Source of the DNA: Phycisphaerales bacterium
GTDB taxonomy: Bacteria; Planctomycetota; Phycisphaerae; Phycisphaerales; SM1A02
Reading direction: 5' to 3'
DNA length: 64,000 nt
Assembly (NCBI GenBank): GCA_029246705.1
Contig: JAQWMQ010000039.1
Location: 16,274-80,273, forward strand
Under the pieces are notes generated by a model. The model did not search any database. It saw only the letters and a list, made by a program, of their open reading frames with translations, and was not told where the DNA came from. Below, one piece after another: positions 1 through 9,200 of the stretch (position 1 is the stretch's first letter; each line of letters begins with the position of its first letter). A program made the position numbers and the translations under genes.

Positions 1-224
1 TGCGCAGCGATGCACTTCCCCGCTCAAGCAGCAGCAGTGATTCGGGCAACGGTTACGATTTTCAGTCCGCATCGGATTCAGACCGTGCCTCTGCAAGCGA
101 TTCAGATTCCGACTCCGATTCTGACTCTGATCGCCAGTCATCCTCTTCGAGCTCTTCGGATTCTGACTCTGACTCCGATCGCCAGTCGTCTTCTTCGAGC
201 TCGTCTGACTCAGACGCTTCCTAA
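1..224 (+). CDS. C-terminal end of a Ser/Asp-repeat protein (partial, start outside window)
   Basis: The frame beginning at base 3 is open from the window edge to TAA at 222-224 and encodes about 73 residues, mostly Ser and Asp. A 16-residue block (DSDSDSDRQSSSSSSS) occurs twice, matching a 48-bp direct repeat (GATCGCCAGTC at 129 and 177). Synonymous codons differ between the copies, which argues for selection on the protein rather than a young DNA duplication. The start and any functional domain lie outside the window, so no function can be given; SD-rich tails of this kind occur on surface proteins and as flexible linkers. The stop overlaps by 4 nt the stop of the convergent permease gene. 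Confidence 0.6.
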   Translation, partial: RSDALPRSSSSSDSGNGYDFQSASDSDRASASDSDSDSDSDSDRQSSSSSSSDSDSDSDRQSSSSSSSDSDAS

Positions 225-1378
225 CGACTCTCTGGTCGATTCGAAGGCGTGCTCTTGCCGGGTTGCGGACCCAGCAGGATGCCGATCCATCGCAAGTCGT
301 CCGAACGGTCGAGCATGATCTTCACCAACATGGTCAGTGGCACGGCAAGGAACATGCCGACGATCCCCAACAGCCATCCCCAGAAGACCAGGCTGAGGAA
401 GACCACCAGTGCGGAGAGTCCCATCCTCCGGCCCATGATCTTCGGTTCGAGGATGCTTCCGAAGATCGTGTTGATCGCGAGGTAGAGCACCATCACGACG
501 ATCGCCCACCCGAATCCCAGGGTCGCCCAGGTGATGAGGATCGCCGGAATCGATGCGATGATCGATCCCAGCGCGGGGATGTAGTTGAGAAGAAAGGTGA
601 TGAACGCGAGCAGCCCCCAGTAGGGAACGCCGATCAACCAGAGTGTGAATCCGGCGCAGAAGCCCGTTGCCGCACTCATCTGGGTCTTGACTGCGAGGTA
701 GATCTGGATGTCGTGGTACACCCGACTGAATCGGGAAAGCTCGGCTTCCGGATCGGCCGCCGCGAATCTGATCTTCTCGGGAATGGTCGAGGCTTCGGTC
801 AGGATGAAGAAGACCGTGAGCAGGACGAACAGGGTGTTTCTCAACAGTGACGTCAGTGAAGAGAGCAGGGAGCCGAACAGACTCACCAGCTTCGACGGAT
901 CCAGTTGCTGTTCCAGCCAGCTTTCTCCTTCGCCTTGGGCGCCGGGATCCACGCCGGAGGTCGGAGGGATGACTCCATCCTGCGGAGCAGGCAGCGAGTG
1001 CGGTTCCAGGATGTTCAGGCCGAAGCCGCGGGCGGTTTCTCGAAGGCGATCCACCATGTTGTCGACTCGTTCTTCGATCTCCACCCGGTAGGTCGGCAGG
1101 TCGAAACTCACCTCGGTCGCGTACCTGGTAGCGAATGCACCGGCAATGAGCACCAGGAGCACCACGATCGTGAAGACCAGTGAACCGGCCAACCAGCTCG
1201 GAAATCCGATTCGCTTGAGGAACTGAAGCGGCGGAATGCTGATCACCGCCACGAACATGGCTGCGAGCACTGGAACGACGATTTCCGATGCGGCCTTGAG
1301 TCCGGCGCAGATCACTATGAAGCTCGCAAGGAGCAACAGAAGGCGCAGGCCGGTGTCTGTGCGACTTTGTGGCATCAT
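221..1378 (-). CDS. AI-2E family (PerM-type) membrane transporter
   Basis: This 385-residue polytopic inner-membrane protein has the layout of the AI-2E/PerM family: paired N-terminal helices (about 12-45), a third helix near 58-80, a soluble segment (about 85-165), then a hydrophobic C-terminal half with the family-typical stretch PYWGLLAFITFLLNYIPALGS. Members export small molecules or act as Na+/H+ antiporters; the substrate here cannot be predicted. The soluble loop holds a Pro/Gly/Glu-rich insert (near 125-155). Two ATGs lie in tandem at the start. A TACACT hexamer sits 6 nt before the second (1375) and 3 nt before the first (1378), so the true start may be 1375. It is divergent from the pqiA-like gene and ends convergently on the Ser/Asp-repeat gene. 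Confidence 0.85.
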   Translation of the reverse strand: MMPQSRTDTGLRLLLLLASFIVICAGLKAASEIVVPVLAAMFVAVISIPPLQFLKRIGFPSWLAGSLVFTIVVLLVLIAGAFATRYATEVSFDLPTYRVEIEERVDNMVDRLRETARGFGLNILEPHSLPAPQDGVIPPTSGVDPGAQGEGESWLEQQLDPSKLVSLFGSLLSSLTSLLRNTLFVLLTVFFILTEASTIPEKIRFAAADPEAELSRFSRVYHDIQIYLAVKTQMSAATGFCAGFTLWLIGVPYWGLLAFITFLLNYIPALGSIIASIPAILITWATLGFGWAIVVMVLYLAINTIFGSILEPKIMGRRMGLSALVVFLSLVFWGWLLGIVGMFLAVPLTMLVKIMLDRSDDLRWIGILLGPQPGKSTPSNRPESR

Positions 1379-1381
1379 GGG

Positions 1382-1387
1382 AGTGTA
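1382..1387 (-). promoter_or_regulatory. Candidate -10 box of a leaderless promoter (TACACT)
   Basis: Read on the minus strand, TACACT ends 6 nt before the ATG at 1375. It matches the TANNNT-N6-start pattern seen before many genes here. No clear -35 box is required, although TTCACG lies 18 nt upstream. Confidence 0.4.
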
Positions 1388-1422
1388 TGGCTTCCTGCCG
1401 ATCTTCGTGAAACCGATGCCTC

Positions 1423-1428
1423 TAGAAT
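1423..1428 (+). promoter_or_regulatory. Candidate -10 box (TAGAAT) for the pqiA-mce pair
   Basis: TAGAAT lies 24 nt upstream of the ATG at 1453 in the 74-nt divergent gap. No good -35 box is visible. Transcription starting about 7 nt downstream would leave a leader of about 17 nt. Confidence 0.3.
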
Positions 1429-1452
1429 CGGAATCACCTGAAACGAGTATCC

Positions 1453-1965
1453 ATGCCCCAGACTCTCGACATGCCCGAGCATCGAATATCGATGGTCAGA
1501 CAAAGGACCGCGGCCTTCGCCCTGTCGGCCTTGCTGCTCTATCCCCTGGGAATCCTGCTTCCAGTCGTTGCACTGGAGCGTTTCGGGCATCGCCAGGAGA
1601 CCAGCATCCTTGGTGGCATCTCGGAGCTTCTGGGTAGTGGACATGTCATCCTGGGGATCATCGTCCTCGTCTGCAGCATCTTTTTTCCGCTATTCAAGCT
1701 TGCGGGCCTGCTGGTCCTTTCCAGTGAGAGCATCCCACTCGGGGCTCGTGGTCGTGACCGCGTGTGGAGATTCCTGGAGATCACCGGACGCTGGGGCATG
1801 CTTGACGTCCTGCTCGTCGCTGCGCTCGTCGCCGCGGTGAAACTGGGCGACCTGGTTTCGATCGAATCCGGTTCGGGACTGTATGCCTTCGCGGGCACGG
1901 TCTTCCTGAGCCTGCTTGCCTCGGCATCCTGGGATCCTTCACTCATAGGAGCACGACGATCATGA
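1453..1965 (+). CDS. PqiA-domain inner-membrane protein
   Basis: The 170-residue protein has four predicted membrane helices (about 20-42, 58-85, 118-135, 140-160). The arrangement, with LGSGHVILGIIVLVCSIFFP in the second helix, is that of a single paraquat-inducible protein A domain. E. coli PqiA has two such domains in about 417 residues, so this is a half-size version. PqiA proteins work with MCE proteins in lipid trafficking across the envelope. The next gene encodes an MCE protein and overlaps by ATGA (1962-1965), indicating translational coupling and a shared complex. Zinc-ribbon cysteines seen in some PqiA proteins are absent. The assignment rests on the membrane pattern plus this neighbour. 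Confidence 0.75.
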   Translation: MPQTLDMPEHRISMVRQRTAAFALSALLLYPLGILLPVVALERFGHRQETSILGGISELLGSGHVILGIIVLVCSIFFPLFKLAGLLVLSSESIPLGARGRDRVWRFLEITGRWGMLDVLLVAALVAAVKLGDLVSIESGSGLYAFAGTVFLSLLASASWDPSLIGARRS

Positions 1966-2810
1966 ACGGTTCGGAGCGAAGACTTTCAATTGCCTGGTTG
2001 GTGCCACTGGCGGTTCTTCTCGTCGTGGGCTGGATCTCGTTCGATGTCTACAGCACGCGAGGCGTCGAGGTATCGGTGTCGTTTCCCGACGGCCATGGTC
2101 TTGGTCCCGGGGATACCGTGCGGTGTCGCGGGATCGAGGTGGGTTCGGTCCGGTCGGTGCAACTGGTGGATTCCGGCGTGGAAGTCGCCCTGCAGCTGGA
2201 TCCTGCCAATGCCTCGCAGCTCGCTCGAGCAGGCTCACGTTGGTGGGTCTCGCGACCGAAGCTGGACTGGTCAAGAGTGAGTGGTCTTGATTCCCTGGTC
2301 GGGCCCAGGTTCATCCGGGTCGATCCACCCACCGACCCTTCCGGTGTCGAGCTCTTCGACTTCCAGGGACTGACCGAGGCGCCCATCGTCGATCGAATCG
2401 CTTCGGGTGATCTCTTGATCACCCTGATCGCAGAGTCTCGAGGCACCTTGCAGCCTGGTTCATCGGTCTTCTACCGGGGCGTCACGGTTGGAACCATCCT
2501 CTCGACCGCACTTGCCGATGATGCACTCGGGGTGGTCGCCAGTGTTCTCATCGAGGCTCGGTACGTGCCGTTGGTGCGAGCGAATTCGCGCTTCCACCAG
2601 ACCGGCGCCTTCGACCTGGACATCGGACTGACCGGGGTGAGTGCCAGACTTGATTCGCTCGAGACCCTGTTCGTGGGGGGCGTCTCGCTGGTGACGCCCA
2701 CTCGACCCGGTACCGCGGTGGAGTCAGGTCACCAGTTCAAGGTGGAACCCGAGTTCGATGACGACTATCTCGAATGGAAACCCGCCATCGACCTGACGCC
2801 GGCGGGCTGA
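1962..2810 (+). CDS. PqiB/MlaD-like MCE-domain lipid-transport protein
   Basis: The 282-residue protein has one N-terminal membrane anchor (about 9-28) followed by two MCE domains (roughly 31-105 and 135-235). Both contain the family pattern of an exit point followed by RGIEVG or RGVTVG and a turn. MCE proteins form periplasmic rings or tubes that carry phospholipids between membranes. PqiB of E. coli has three MCE domains and a long helical tail (about 546 residues); this one has two and no tail. It overlaps the PqiA-like gene by 4 nt, so the pair is probably a reduced Pqi system. Its stop lies 3 nt from the stop of the convergent barrel gene. Confidence 0.85.
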   Translation: MNGSERRLSIAWLVPLAVLLVVGWISFDVYSTRGVEVSVSFPDGHGLGPGDTVRCRGIEVGSVRSVQLVDSGVEVALQLDPANASQLARAGSRWWVSRPKLDWSRVSGLDSLVGPRFIRVDPPTDPSGVELFDFQGLTEAPIVDRIASGDLLITLIAESRGTLQPGSSVFYRGVTVGTILSTALADDALGVVASVLIEARYVPLVRANSRFHQTGAFDLDIGLTGVSARLDSLETLFVGGVSLVTPTRPGTAVESGHQFKVEPEFDDDYLEWKPAIDLTPAG

Positions 2811-2813
2811 GGC

Positions 2814-3827
2814 TCAGAACTTCAGGCCGAAGAAGATCGCGACGAATGGCGCGGGGTTCGCATCCTGTTGGGTCACTTCGGAACCATCCGCACGCTGGAG
2901 TTCGAGCCGTTCCCCGAAACTCACTCCACCAAGCAGGTGGAGCCGCATCTTCGGGATGGGCCGCCACTCCAGTCTCAACCACACCGGAAAACTGCGCTCG
3001 GTTCCCACGCCTCCGCGGATGATCTCCGGTCCGCTGTCATCAAGTCGGAACCGTCGGTACTCGTACCGAAAGCCGACCGAGAAGGTGACGTCCTTGTTGA
3101 CGCTGTAGAGGATCTCGATGCCTGCACTCGCGGGATAGGTTGCCGGCCCCCTGACGTTGGTCACCACCAGTCCTTCCGTGATCTTCCAGTCGATGAGGAT
3201 CGAAGGGATGAACAAGACGCTCCCGTCCAGTCGCCCCGATGCCAGGACACCGAAACCCAGACTGAGATTCCGCGAGAAGGTGTAGGACCCGGCGATGACG
3301 CCGCTGCCCGACATCGCATTGCTCCAGTCCGCATCGGGTTCGGCTGCCCAGTTCAGCGAGCCTGATCCGAAGACGCTCCATTCCCGATCGATCTGCCACT
3401 GGACCGAGGTGCCTATGGACAGTTCGTTGACGGTGCTCCAGGGCGTTCCTCCCGCGACTGCGGCGAAGGCGCCCCCATCCTTGAAGTCATAGGAATCGAC
3501 CTCGGTGCTGATCTTGAGCCCGATGGCAAGGGAAGGCGTGAAGCGGTAGCCCAGTCCGAAGCCCAGGAAGGACCGGTTCACCGAGAAGCTGCCTCCTTCG
3601 GCGATCGAGGTGTTGAACTGGTAGAGATCACCGCCATACACCGACCAGTTGAATCCCAGTGGTTCCGAGGGTCGACCGCTGGGGGGTTTTCCTGCGGTCT
3701 CGGGTGCGAGCGTTGGATCGCCTGACTCGTAGATCGTCTCGTCGACCTGGGCGTTCAAATCATCGCCGAGTGCCAACACCAGCGTGACCAACAGACACGT
3801 GAATCCCGGTTTCATTGCAAAAAACAT
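2814..3827 (-). CDS. Outer-membrane beta-barrel-like protein, paralogue B
   Basis: The 337-residue protein starts with a signal peptide (cleavage probably after LNA, about residue 25). A short acidic/Pro linker follows, then alternating beta strands rich in Tyr, Trp and Gly, ending in a terminal Phe (IFFGLKF), as outer-membrane barrels do. It is a clear paralogue of the upstream gene: shared blocks include GGSFSVNR versus GGSFAVNR, RFTPSL versus KFTPSL, RGPATYPAS versus RGPVGYPAS and EYRRFRL in both. The function is unknown. GGGAA lies 4 nt before the ATG at 3827, and a second ATG at 3815 gives the same mature protein. The 24-nt spacing to its paralogue indicates one transcript. Confidence 0.7.
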   Translation of the reverse strand: MFFAMKPGFTCLLVTLVLALGDDLNAQVDETIYESGDPTLAPETAGKPPSGRPSEPLGFNWSVYGGDLYQFNTSIAEGGSFSVNRSFLGFGLGYRFTPSLAIGLKISTEVDSYDFKDGGAFAAVAGGTPWSTVNELSIGTSVQWQIDREWSVFGSGSLNWAAEPDADWSNAMSGSGVIAGSYTFSRNLSLGFGVLASGRLDGSVLFIPSILIDWKITEGLVVTNVRGPATYPASAGIEILYSVNKDVTFSVGFRYEYRRFRLDDSGPEIIRGGVGTERSFPVWLRLEWRPIPKMRLHLLGGVSFGERLELQRADGSEVTQQDANPAPFVAIFFGLKF

Positions 3828-3851
3828 GTACTTCCCTGTTATCTCGGCGGA

Positions 3852-4844
3852 TCAGAACTGGAACCCGAGGAAGAGCCCCACGAAGGGCGCGATGTCGACA
3901 TCTTCCTTTGACAGCTGGTTGCCGTTTTGATTGTCGAGTTCAAGCTTCTGCCCGAACAACACTCCGCCCAGCAGGTGGATCCGGATTTCCGGTACCGGTC
4001 GCCATTCGTATCGAAGCCAGACCGGGAATCCGCTGTTGGTGCCCACGCCGTTCTGGATTGCGATGGGGCCGCTGTCATTGAGTCGGAATCTTCGATACTC
4101 GTAGCGACTGCCGAGCGACACGTTCATCTCCTTCGAGAGATAGAACACCGCCTCTATGCCGAGACTCGCCGGATAGCCGACCGGGCCCCGGACGTTCGAG
4201 ATGAAGAATTGCTCGCTGATTCGCCAGTCGATGATCGGTGATGGAATGTAGAGGAGGTTGTCCTCGATTCGAGTCGAGATCTGCACCCCGACACCAAGGG
4301 TCAGCGTGTCGGAGAACGTGTAGGCGGTTCCGAACAGCCCGCCACCGGTGAAGGACTCGCCGAAATCGGCATCGGTCTCCCCGGCCCAGCTCACGAGACC
4401 ACCCAGGAACACCTGCCAGGAATCGTCGACCTTCCACCGTCCAAGCGCACGAATGGTGAAATCGACCGTCTGACCCCACGGATTCCCGTTCGCCGGTGCG
4501 GTGAAAGCGCCGTCACCCTTGAAGGTGTAGTTGTCGGTTTCGGCCGCGATGTCGATGTCCATGGACAGCGACGGGGTGAACTTGTAGTTCAGGCCACCGC
4601 CGAGAAACAAGCGATTGACAGCGAAGCTGCCTCCGTCATCGATGTCGGTGTCGAACTGATAGATGTCTCCACCGGAGACCGACCATGTCGTGCTCTTCTC
4701 CTCGGTTTCGGTCTCGGTCTCGTCTTCGATCTCGATTTCAGGAGCCGGCTGCGGATCCGATTCCGTGGATTGACGGGCTTGAGCGGTATCTGCGAGCAGG
4801 ATCAGGGTGAGGATTCCAGCGAACAAGGGTATTTTCATGGTCAT
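3852..4844 (-). CDS. Outer-membrane beta-barrel-like protein, paralogue A
   Basis: The 330-residue exported protein has a signal peptide ending near AQA (residue 23). A very acidic linker follows (EIEIEDETETETEE, about 35-50), then a beta-rich barrel-like domain ending in LFLGFQF with a C-terminal Phe, the recognition feature of the BAM machinery. It is the first of two tandem paralogues on the minus strand; the second begins 24 nt later. Identity is high across the strands, with the N-terminal linker most divergent. No ligand-binding or enzymatic motif is seen, so a porin-like or structural role is only a guess. A second in-frame ATG is at 4838. The gene is divergent from the phosphoesterase gene. 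Confidence 0.7.
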   Translation of the reverse strand: MTMKIPLFAGILTLILLADTAQARQSTESDPQPAPEIEIEDETETETEEKSTTWSVSGGDIYQFDTDIDDGGSFAVNRLFLGGGLNYKFTPSLSMDIDIAAETDNYTFKGDGAFTAPANGNPWGQTVDFTIRALGRWKVDDSWQVFLGGLVSWAGETDADFGESFTGGGLFGTAYTFSDTLTLGVGVQISTRIEDNLLYIPSPIIDWRISEQFFISNVRGPVGYPASLGIEAVFYLSKEMNVSLGSRYEYRRFRLNDSGPIAIQNGVGTNSGFPVWLRYEWRPVPEIRIHLLGGVLFGQKLELDNQNGNQLSKEDVDIAPFVGLFLGFQF

Positions 4845-4912
4845 TCCAAGGGGTTCCAGTCAAGGGCTGATCAGTTCTGGTCCAGATGTTCGAATCACGC
4901 TTCCTGAACCCG

Positions 4913-4918
4913 TAGAAT
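4913..4918 (+). promoter_or_regulatory. Candidate -10 box (TAGAAT) for the phosphoesterase gene
   Basis: TAGAAT lies 65 nt upstream of the preferred start at 4984, with the weak hexamer TTCGAA 18 nt further upstream. A start site near 4925 would place the AGAAGG element (4965-4970) inside the leader. Confidence 0.3.
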
Positions 4919-4983
4919 ACGCTTATCTCAGGTATTGAACCCGCTCCTTGCAGCACAACTCGAAAGAAGGATGGCCGAATCAC

Positions 4984-6750
4984 ATGTCTTCCTCCAGCAT
5001 GCCAAGACTGACCGCGTGTTTCATCCTGTCTTGCTCTTCGATGATCAGTGCTCAGGATTCCTTCACGGTGGTCGGTCTCCCCGACACCCAGAAGTACTCC
5101 GAGTCCTTTCCCGACGTCTTCATGGCGCAGACCGCCTGGGTGGTCGACCAGCGCTTCGCTCGTGACATCAGGTACGTGTCGCATTACGGAGACGTGGTCG
5201 AGCACGGCGACGACCTTGAGGAATGGGAGATCGGAAACCTCGCGATGCTCCCGCTCGATGATGTGAATCTCCCCTGCGGAGTGAATGCGGGCAACCACGA
5301 CATCACCGCCAACGGATCCCCCACCGACAGCTACATTCCACAGTACTTCCTCGAATTCTTCGGGCCTCAACGCTACGAGGGACGGTCCTGGTACTGGGGG
5401 TCATCGCCGTCGGGCATGAGCAGCTACCAGGTGATCCAGGCCGGAGGCATGGATTTCCTCATGCTCAACATCGAGTGTGACTCGCCACTGCGGGAGCTGA
5501 CCTGGGCCCAGACCGTCCTGGACCTGAACTGGGACAAGCCGGTCTTCATGACCACCCATCGCTACATGCAGGACGCCGAGGACTACACCGGGGGCGTTCC
5601 CCTGGTCGATTCCGGTCGGTACCCCGACATCTGGTACGTGGTCGAGAGCGTGTATGCCGACGGCGGCATCCAGAGCAACGAACTCTACGACTGGTTCATC
5701 CGGCGCAACACCAACATCTTCCTCGTCAATTGCGGTCACTTCCACGAGCAGTACCGCCAGCAGTCGCCCAACGTCGACGGCAACACCATCCATGAGGTCC
5801 TCGCGGACTTCCAGGATGACCCCAACGGTGGCAACGGATGGTTGCGCATCATGAACTTCGATCTCCAGGCGAACCTGATCGACGTGGACACCTACTCCCC
5901 GTGGCTCGATGCGTACCGAACCAACGACGAAAGCGACTTCACCCTGCCGGTCGATTTCGATTCCTACGTCTCTGATTTTCCCTTCGCGGCGTTTCAGCAG
6001 GGCATCAACAACTACCAGGGCACGCTCGACACCTGGGTCAGCGAGGCTGACCCGGACACCGCCTATGGTGATGACTCCACGCGGACCTCGGATGACGACG
6101 TGTCGAATTCCTTCTTCAGCGATGACCTCGGCCAGGCCCTGGTCCGCTTCCAGGAGGTCTTCGTCGACGAACAGGACCAGGGTGCGATCCCGGCAGGGTC
6201 GGTGATCGTGCGTGCCGTGCTCAACCTCCAGATCGCATCGGACATCGATTCGCCGATCTTCAACCCGGACTTCTACCTCTACCAGGTGAACATTCCCTGG
6301 GACGAAGCATCGACCTGGAACTCCCTTGGAAACGGCTTGTCAGGAAGCGATCTCGGGGCGTTCATCGGGGCGTTCTCCGGTGACAACGCCCCCAATTCCG
6401 ACGGATTGCGTCGCCTGGAAGTGACCGAAGTCGTCCAGGCCTGGTCCGATGGCGCACCCAACCATGGTTTCGCCATCCTGCCCGAGATCATCGGCGGCAA
6501 CGACGAGGGCATCGAGATCCATGCCAGTGAGGCGGGCAACACGCTCTTTCATCCGAGGCTCGAGATCACCTACATTCCCCCCGATACCGGCTCGCCTGCC
6601 GACTATGACGACGACGGTGACGTGGACGGTGCCGACTTGAGCGTCTTCCTCTCGTTGTGGGGTACCAGTGATCCGCGCAGCGACTTCGACTCAAGCGGCA
6701 TCACCGATGGCGCTGACCTGAGTCGTTTCCTGTCCTATTGGAGCCTTTGA
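4984..6750 (+). CDS. Secreted metallophosphoesterase with DNRLRE and dockerin-like tail
   Basis: A 588-residue exported protein. A signal peptide ends near ISAQ (about 24). A calcineurin-like phosphoesterase domain follows (about 25-315) with motifs DTQ, YGDVVEHGDD, GNHD, TTHR and CGHFH, which bind two metals. Residues about 345-535 resemble a DNRLRE domain, a jelly-roll-like module of secreted proteins. The C-terminus (540-588) carries two Ca-binding loops of dockerin type (DYDDDGDVDGADLSVFLSLW and DFDSSGITDGADLSRFLSYW). The family hydrolyses phosphomonoesters or diesters; the substrate is unknown. The ATG at 4984 is chosen because it starts a good signal peptide and has AGAAGG 13 nt upstream. 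An in-frame TTG at 4948 would add 12 polar residues. The gene ends inside a bidirectional terminator hairpin. Confidence 0.8.
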   Translation: MSSSSMPRLTACFILSCSSMISAQDSFTVVGLPDTQKYSESFPDVFMAQTAWVVDQRFARDIRYVSHYGDVVEHGDDLEEWEIGNLAMLPLDDVNLPCGVNAGNHDITANGSPTDSYIPQYFLEFFGPQRYEGRSWYWGSSPSGMSSYQVIQAGGMDFLMLNIECDSPLRELTWAQTVLDLNWDKPVFMTTHRYMQDAEDYTGGVPLVDSGRYPDIWYVVESVYADGGIQSNELYDWFIRRNTNIFLVNCGHFHEQYRQQSPNVDGNTIHEVLADFQDDPNGGNGWLRIMNFDLQANLIDVDTYSPWLDAYRTNDESDFTLPVDFDSYVSDFPFAAFQQGINNYQGTLDTWVSEADPDTAYGDDSTRTSDDDVSNSFFSDDLGQALVRFQEVFVDEQDQGAIPAGSVIVRAVLNLQIASDIDSPIFNPDFYLYQVNIPWDEASTWNSLGNGLSGSDLGAFIGAFSGDNAPNSDGLRRLEVTEVVQAWSDGAPNHGFAILPEIIGGNDEGIEIHASEAGNTLFHPRLEITYIPPDTGSPADYDDDGDVDGADLSVFLSLWGTSDPRSDFDSSGITDGADLSRFLSYWSL

Positions 6751-6768
6751 CCGCGCGCGGTCAAAGGC
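6743..6768. terminator. Palindromic bidirectional terminator between convergent genes
   Basis: GCCTTTGACCG and CGGTCAAAGGC form a perfect 11-bp stem around CGCG. The palindrome contains the TGA stop of the phosphoesterase gene (6748-6750) and ends 4 nt before the stop of the moxR gene. No long T tract follows on either strand. Confidence 0.7.
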
Positions 6769-6771
6769 TGG

Positions 6772-7788
<1,017 letters not shown>

Positions 7789-7830
7789 CAGCTTTGCTTG
7801 CCTCCTGGAGTGTGCGATCTGGTTCGGGTA

Positions 7831-8433
7831 TCAGTCCTTCTTGCCGGGAAGCTGGGTGAGGATCTCGTCGATCAACCCGTATTCCTTCATCTCCTCGGCA
7901 TTCAACCAGAGGTTGCGCTCGCAGTCGTTCTCGATGCGGCTCCGGTCCTGGCCCGTGCACTCGGCGTAGATGCCGTAGATCTGGTCTCGGAGCCTGAGGA
8001 TGTGCCTCGCTTCGATCTCCAGATCCGTTGCCTGACCCTCAAGGACGCCACTGAGCAGCGGCTGGTGCATGAGGTTCTCGGCGTGGGGCAGCGCGAATCG
8101 CTTGCCCTTCGCGCCCGAACAGGCGATCACCGAGCCCATGGAGGCGGCCTGCCCGATCACGTAGGTCGAGACATCGCACGGTATGAACCGGATGGTGTCC
8201 ACGATGCCCAGGCCCGAGGTGACACTGCCACCCGGACTGTTCACGTACACACTGATGTCGGCAGAGGGGTCCTCGTTGGCGAGGAAGAGAAGCTGGGCGA
8301 CCACCAGATTGGCCATCTCATCACCGACGGGGCCGGCGCAGAAGATGATGCGGTCATTCAGCAGACGCGAGAAGATGTCATAGGCGCGTTCTCCACGCCC
8401 GGTCTTCTCGATGACGATCGGTACGAGACTCAT
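7831..8433 (-). CDS. clpP: ATP-dependent Clp protease proteolytic subunit (second copy)
   Basis: A 200-residue ClpP-family serine peptidase. The catalytic triad is visible as Ser98 (GQAASMGS), His123 (LMHQP) and Asp170 (ENDCER), and the oligomerisation stretch YVNSPGGS is present. ClpP forms a double heptamer that degrades proteins unfolded by ClpX, ClpA or ClpC. It lies 17 nt downstream of another clpP gene whose product differs in the active-site loop. The pair may form a mixed-ring enzyme, as reported for some other bacteria with ClpP1/ClpP2. No clpX lies in the window. The C-terminus (LTQLPGKKD) is short and basic. Confidence 0.93.
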   Translation of the reverse strand: MSLVPIVIEKTGRGERAYDIFSRLLNDRIIFCAGPVGDEMANLVVAQLLFLANEDPSADISVYVNSPGGSVTSGLGIVDTIRFIPCDVSTYVIGQAASMGSVIACSGAKGKRFALPHAENLMHQPLLSGVLEGQATDLEIEARHILRLRDQIYGIYAECTGQDRSRIENDCERNLWLNAEEMKEYGLIDEILTQLPGKKD

Positions 8434-8450
8434 CGATGTCTCCGGGGCGC

Positions 8451-9107
8451 TCAGGCGCCCTTCTTGTCCTGGTGTTCAAAGACCTCGTCGACGAGGCCGT
8501 ATTCCTTCGCTTCTTCGGCGGTGAAGTACTTGTCACGTTCACCGTCGGCGACGACTTTTTCGACATCCTGACCCGTGTGCTTGGCGATGATCTCGGCAAG
8601 CGTGTGCTTCGCCTTGATGATCTGCTCGGCCTGGATCTGGATGTCCGTGGTCTGTCCGGTCACGCCGCCGTAGGGCTGGTGGATCATCACCTTCGCATGC
8701 GGAAGGATGTGACGTCGGCCTTCCTGGCCCGCACAGAGCAGCACGGAGCCGCCTGAGTAGGCACGGCCGATGCAGTAGGTCGCGACTTCGCTCGATATGA
8801 ACCGCATGGTGTCATAGATCGCGAGCGTGTCGTCGACGGAACCGCCGGGACTGTTGATATAGAAGTTGATCTCCTGGCCACGCTTCTGGTTTTCCAGATA
8901 GAGCATCTGCATGATGACTCGAGCGGCGGAGGAGTAGTTGATGTCACCGATGAGGAAGACCACCCGATTCTCGAGCAGAAGCTCGTCGATGGTCATTTCT
9001 CTGGTGCGCTGGTAATTGACCGAGGCGAGCATGTCCGGGGTGACCGGACCTCCGGTTCGGATGTCGGAGTGCTGCATGGTCGTTTCGAACGGAGTGCTTG
9101 GGTGCAT
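8451..9107 (-). CDS. clpP: ATP-dependent Clp protease proteolytic subunit (first copy)
   Basis: A 218-residue ClpP paralogue and first gene of a clpP-clpP-moxR operon. The triad is Ser118 (GRAYSGGS), His143 (MIHQP) and Asp188 (VADGERD). The loop around the serine is RAYSGG rather than the classical QAASMG, so substrate preference may differ from the second copy. The N-terminus is about 25 residues longer than usual; in-frame ATGs lie at 9107 and 9077 and the choice is uncertain. A TATCCT hexamer about 55 nt upstream on the minus strand is a weak -10 candidate. The 93-nt gap to the kinase gene on the same strand makes this an operon boundary or an internal promoter region. Confidence 0.9.
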   Translation of the reverse strand: MHPSTPFETTMQHSDIRTGGPVTPDMLASVNYQRTREMTIDELLLENRVVFLIGDINYSSAARVIMQMLYLENQKRGQEINFYINSPGGSVDDTLAIYDTMRFISSEVATYCIGRAYSGGSVLLCAGQEGRRHILPHAKVMIHQPYGGVTGQTTDIQIQAEQIIKAKHTLAEIIAKHTGQDVEKVVADGERDKYFTAEEAKEYGLVDEVFEHQDKKGA

Positions 9108-9200
9108 GAATCCAGACTTTCAACGGTTTGGCTCGTCGTTCGATCGGAGCGGGGGCAGAGGATAGCACCCTCGCGGCTCCGTGGTGTCCTTCCATCGGTA

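Noticed and set aside
129..227. CRISPR-like repeats
   Set aside because: Only two imperfect 48-bp units, coding for Ser/Asp repeats with synonymous differences and no spacers.
10..318. A 102-codon frame over the Ser/Asp repeats
   Set aside because: It is out of frame with the SD-rich frame, runs into the convergent permease gene, and its product (Ile/Leu/Thr/Pro-rich) is just the shifted translation of the repeat.
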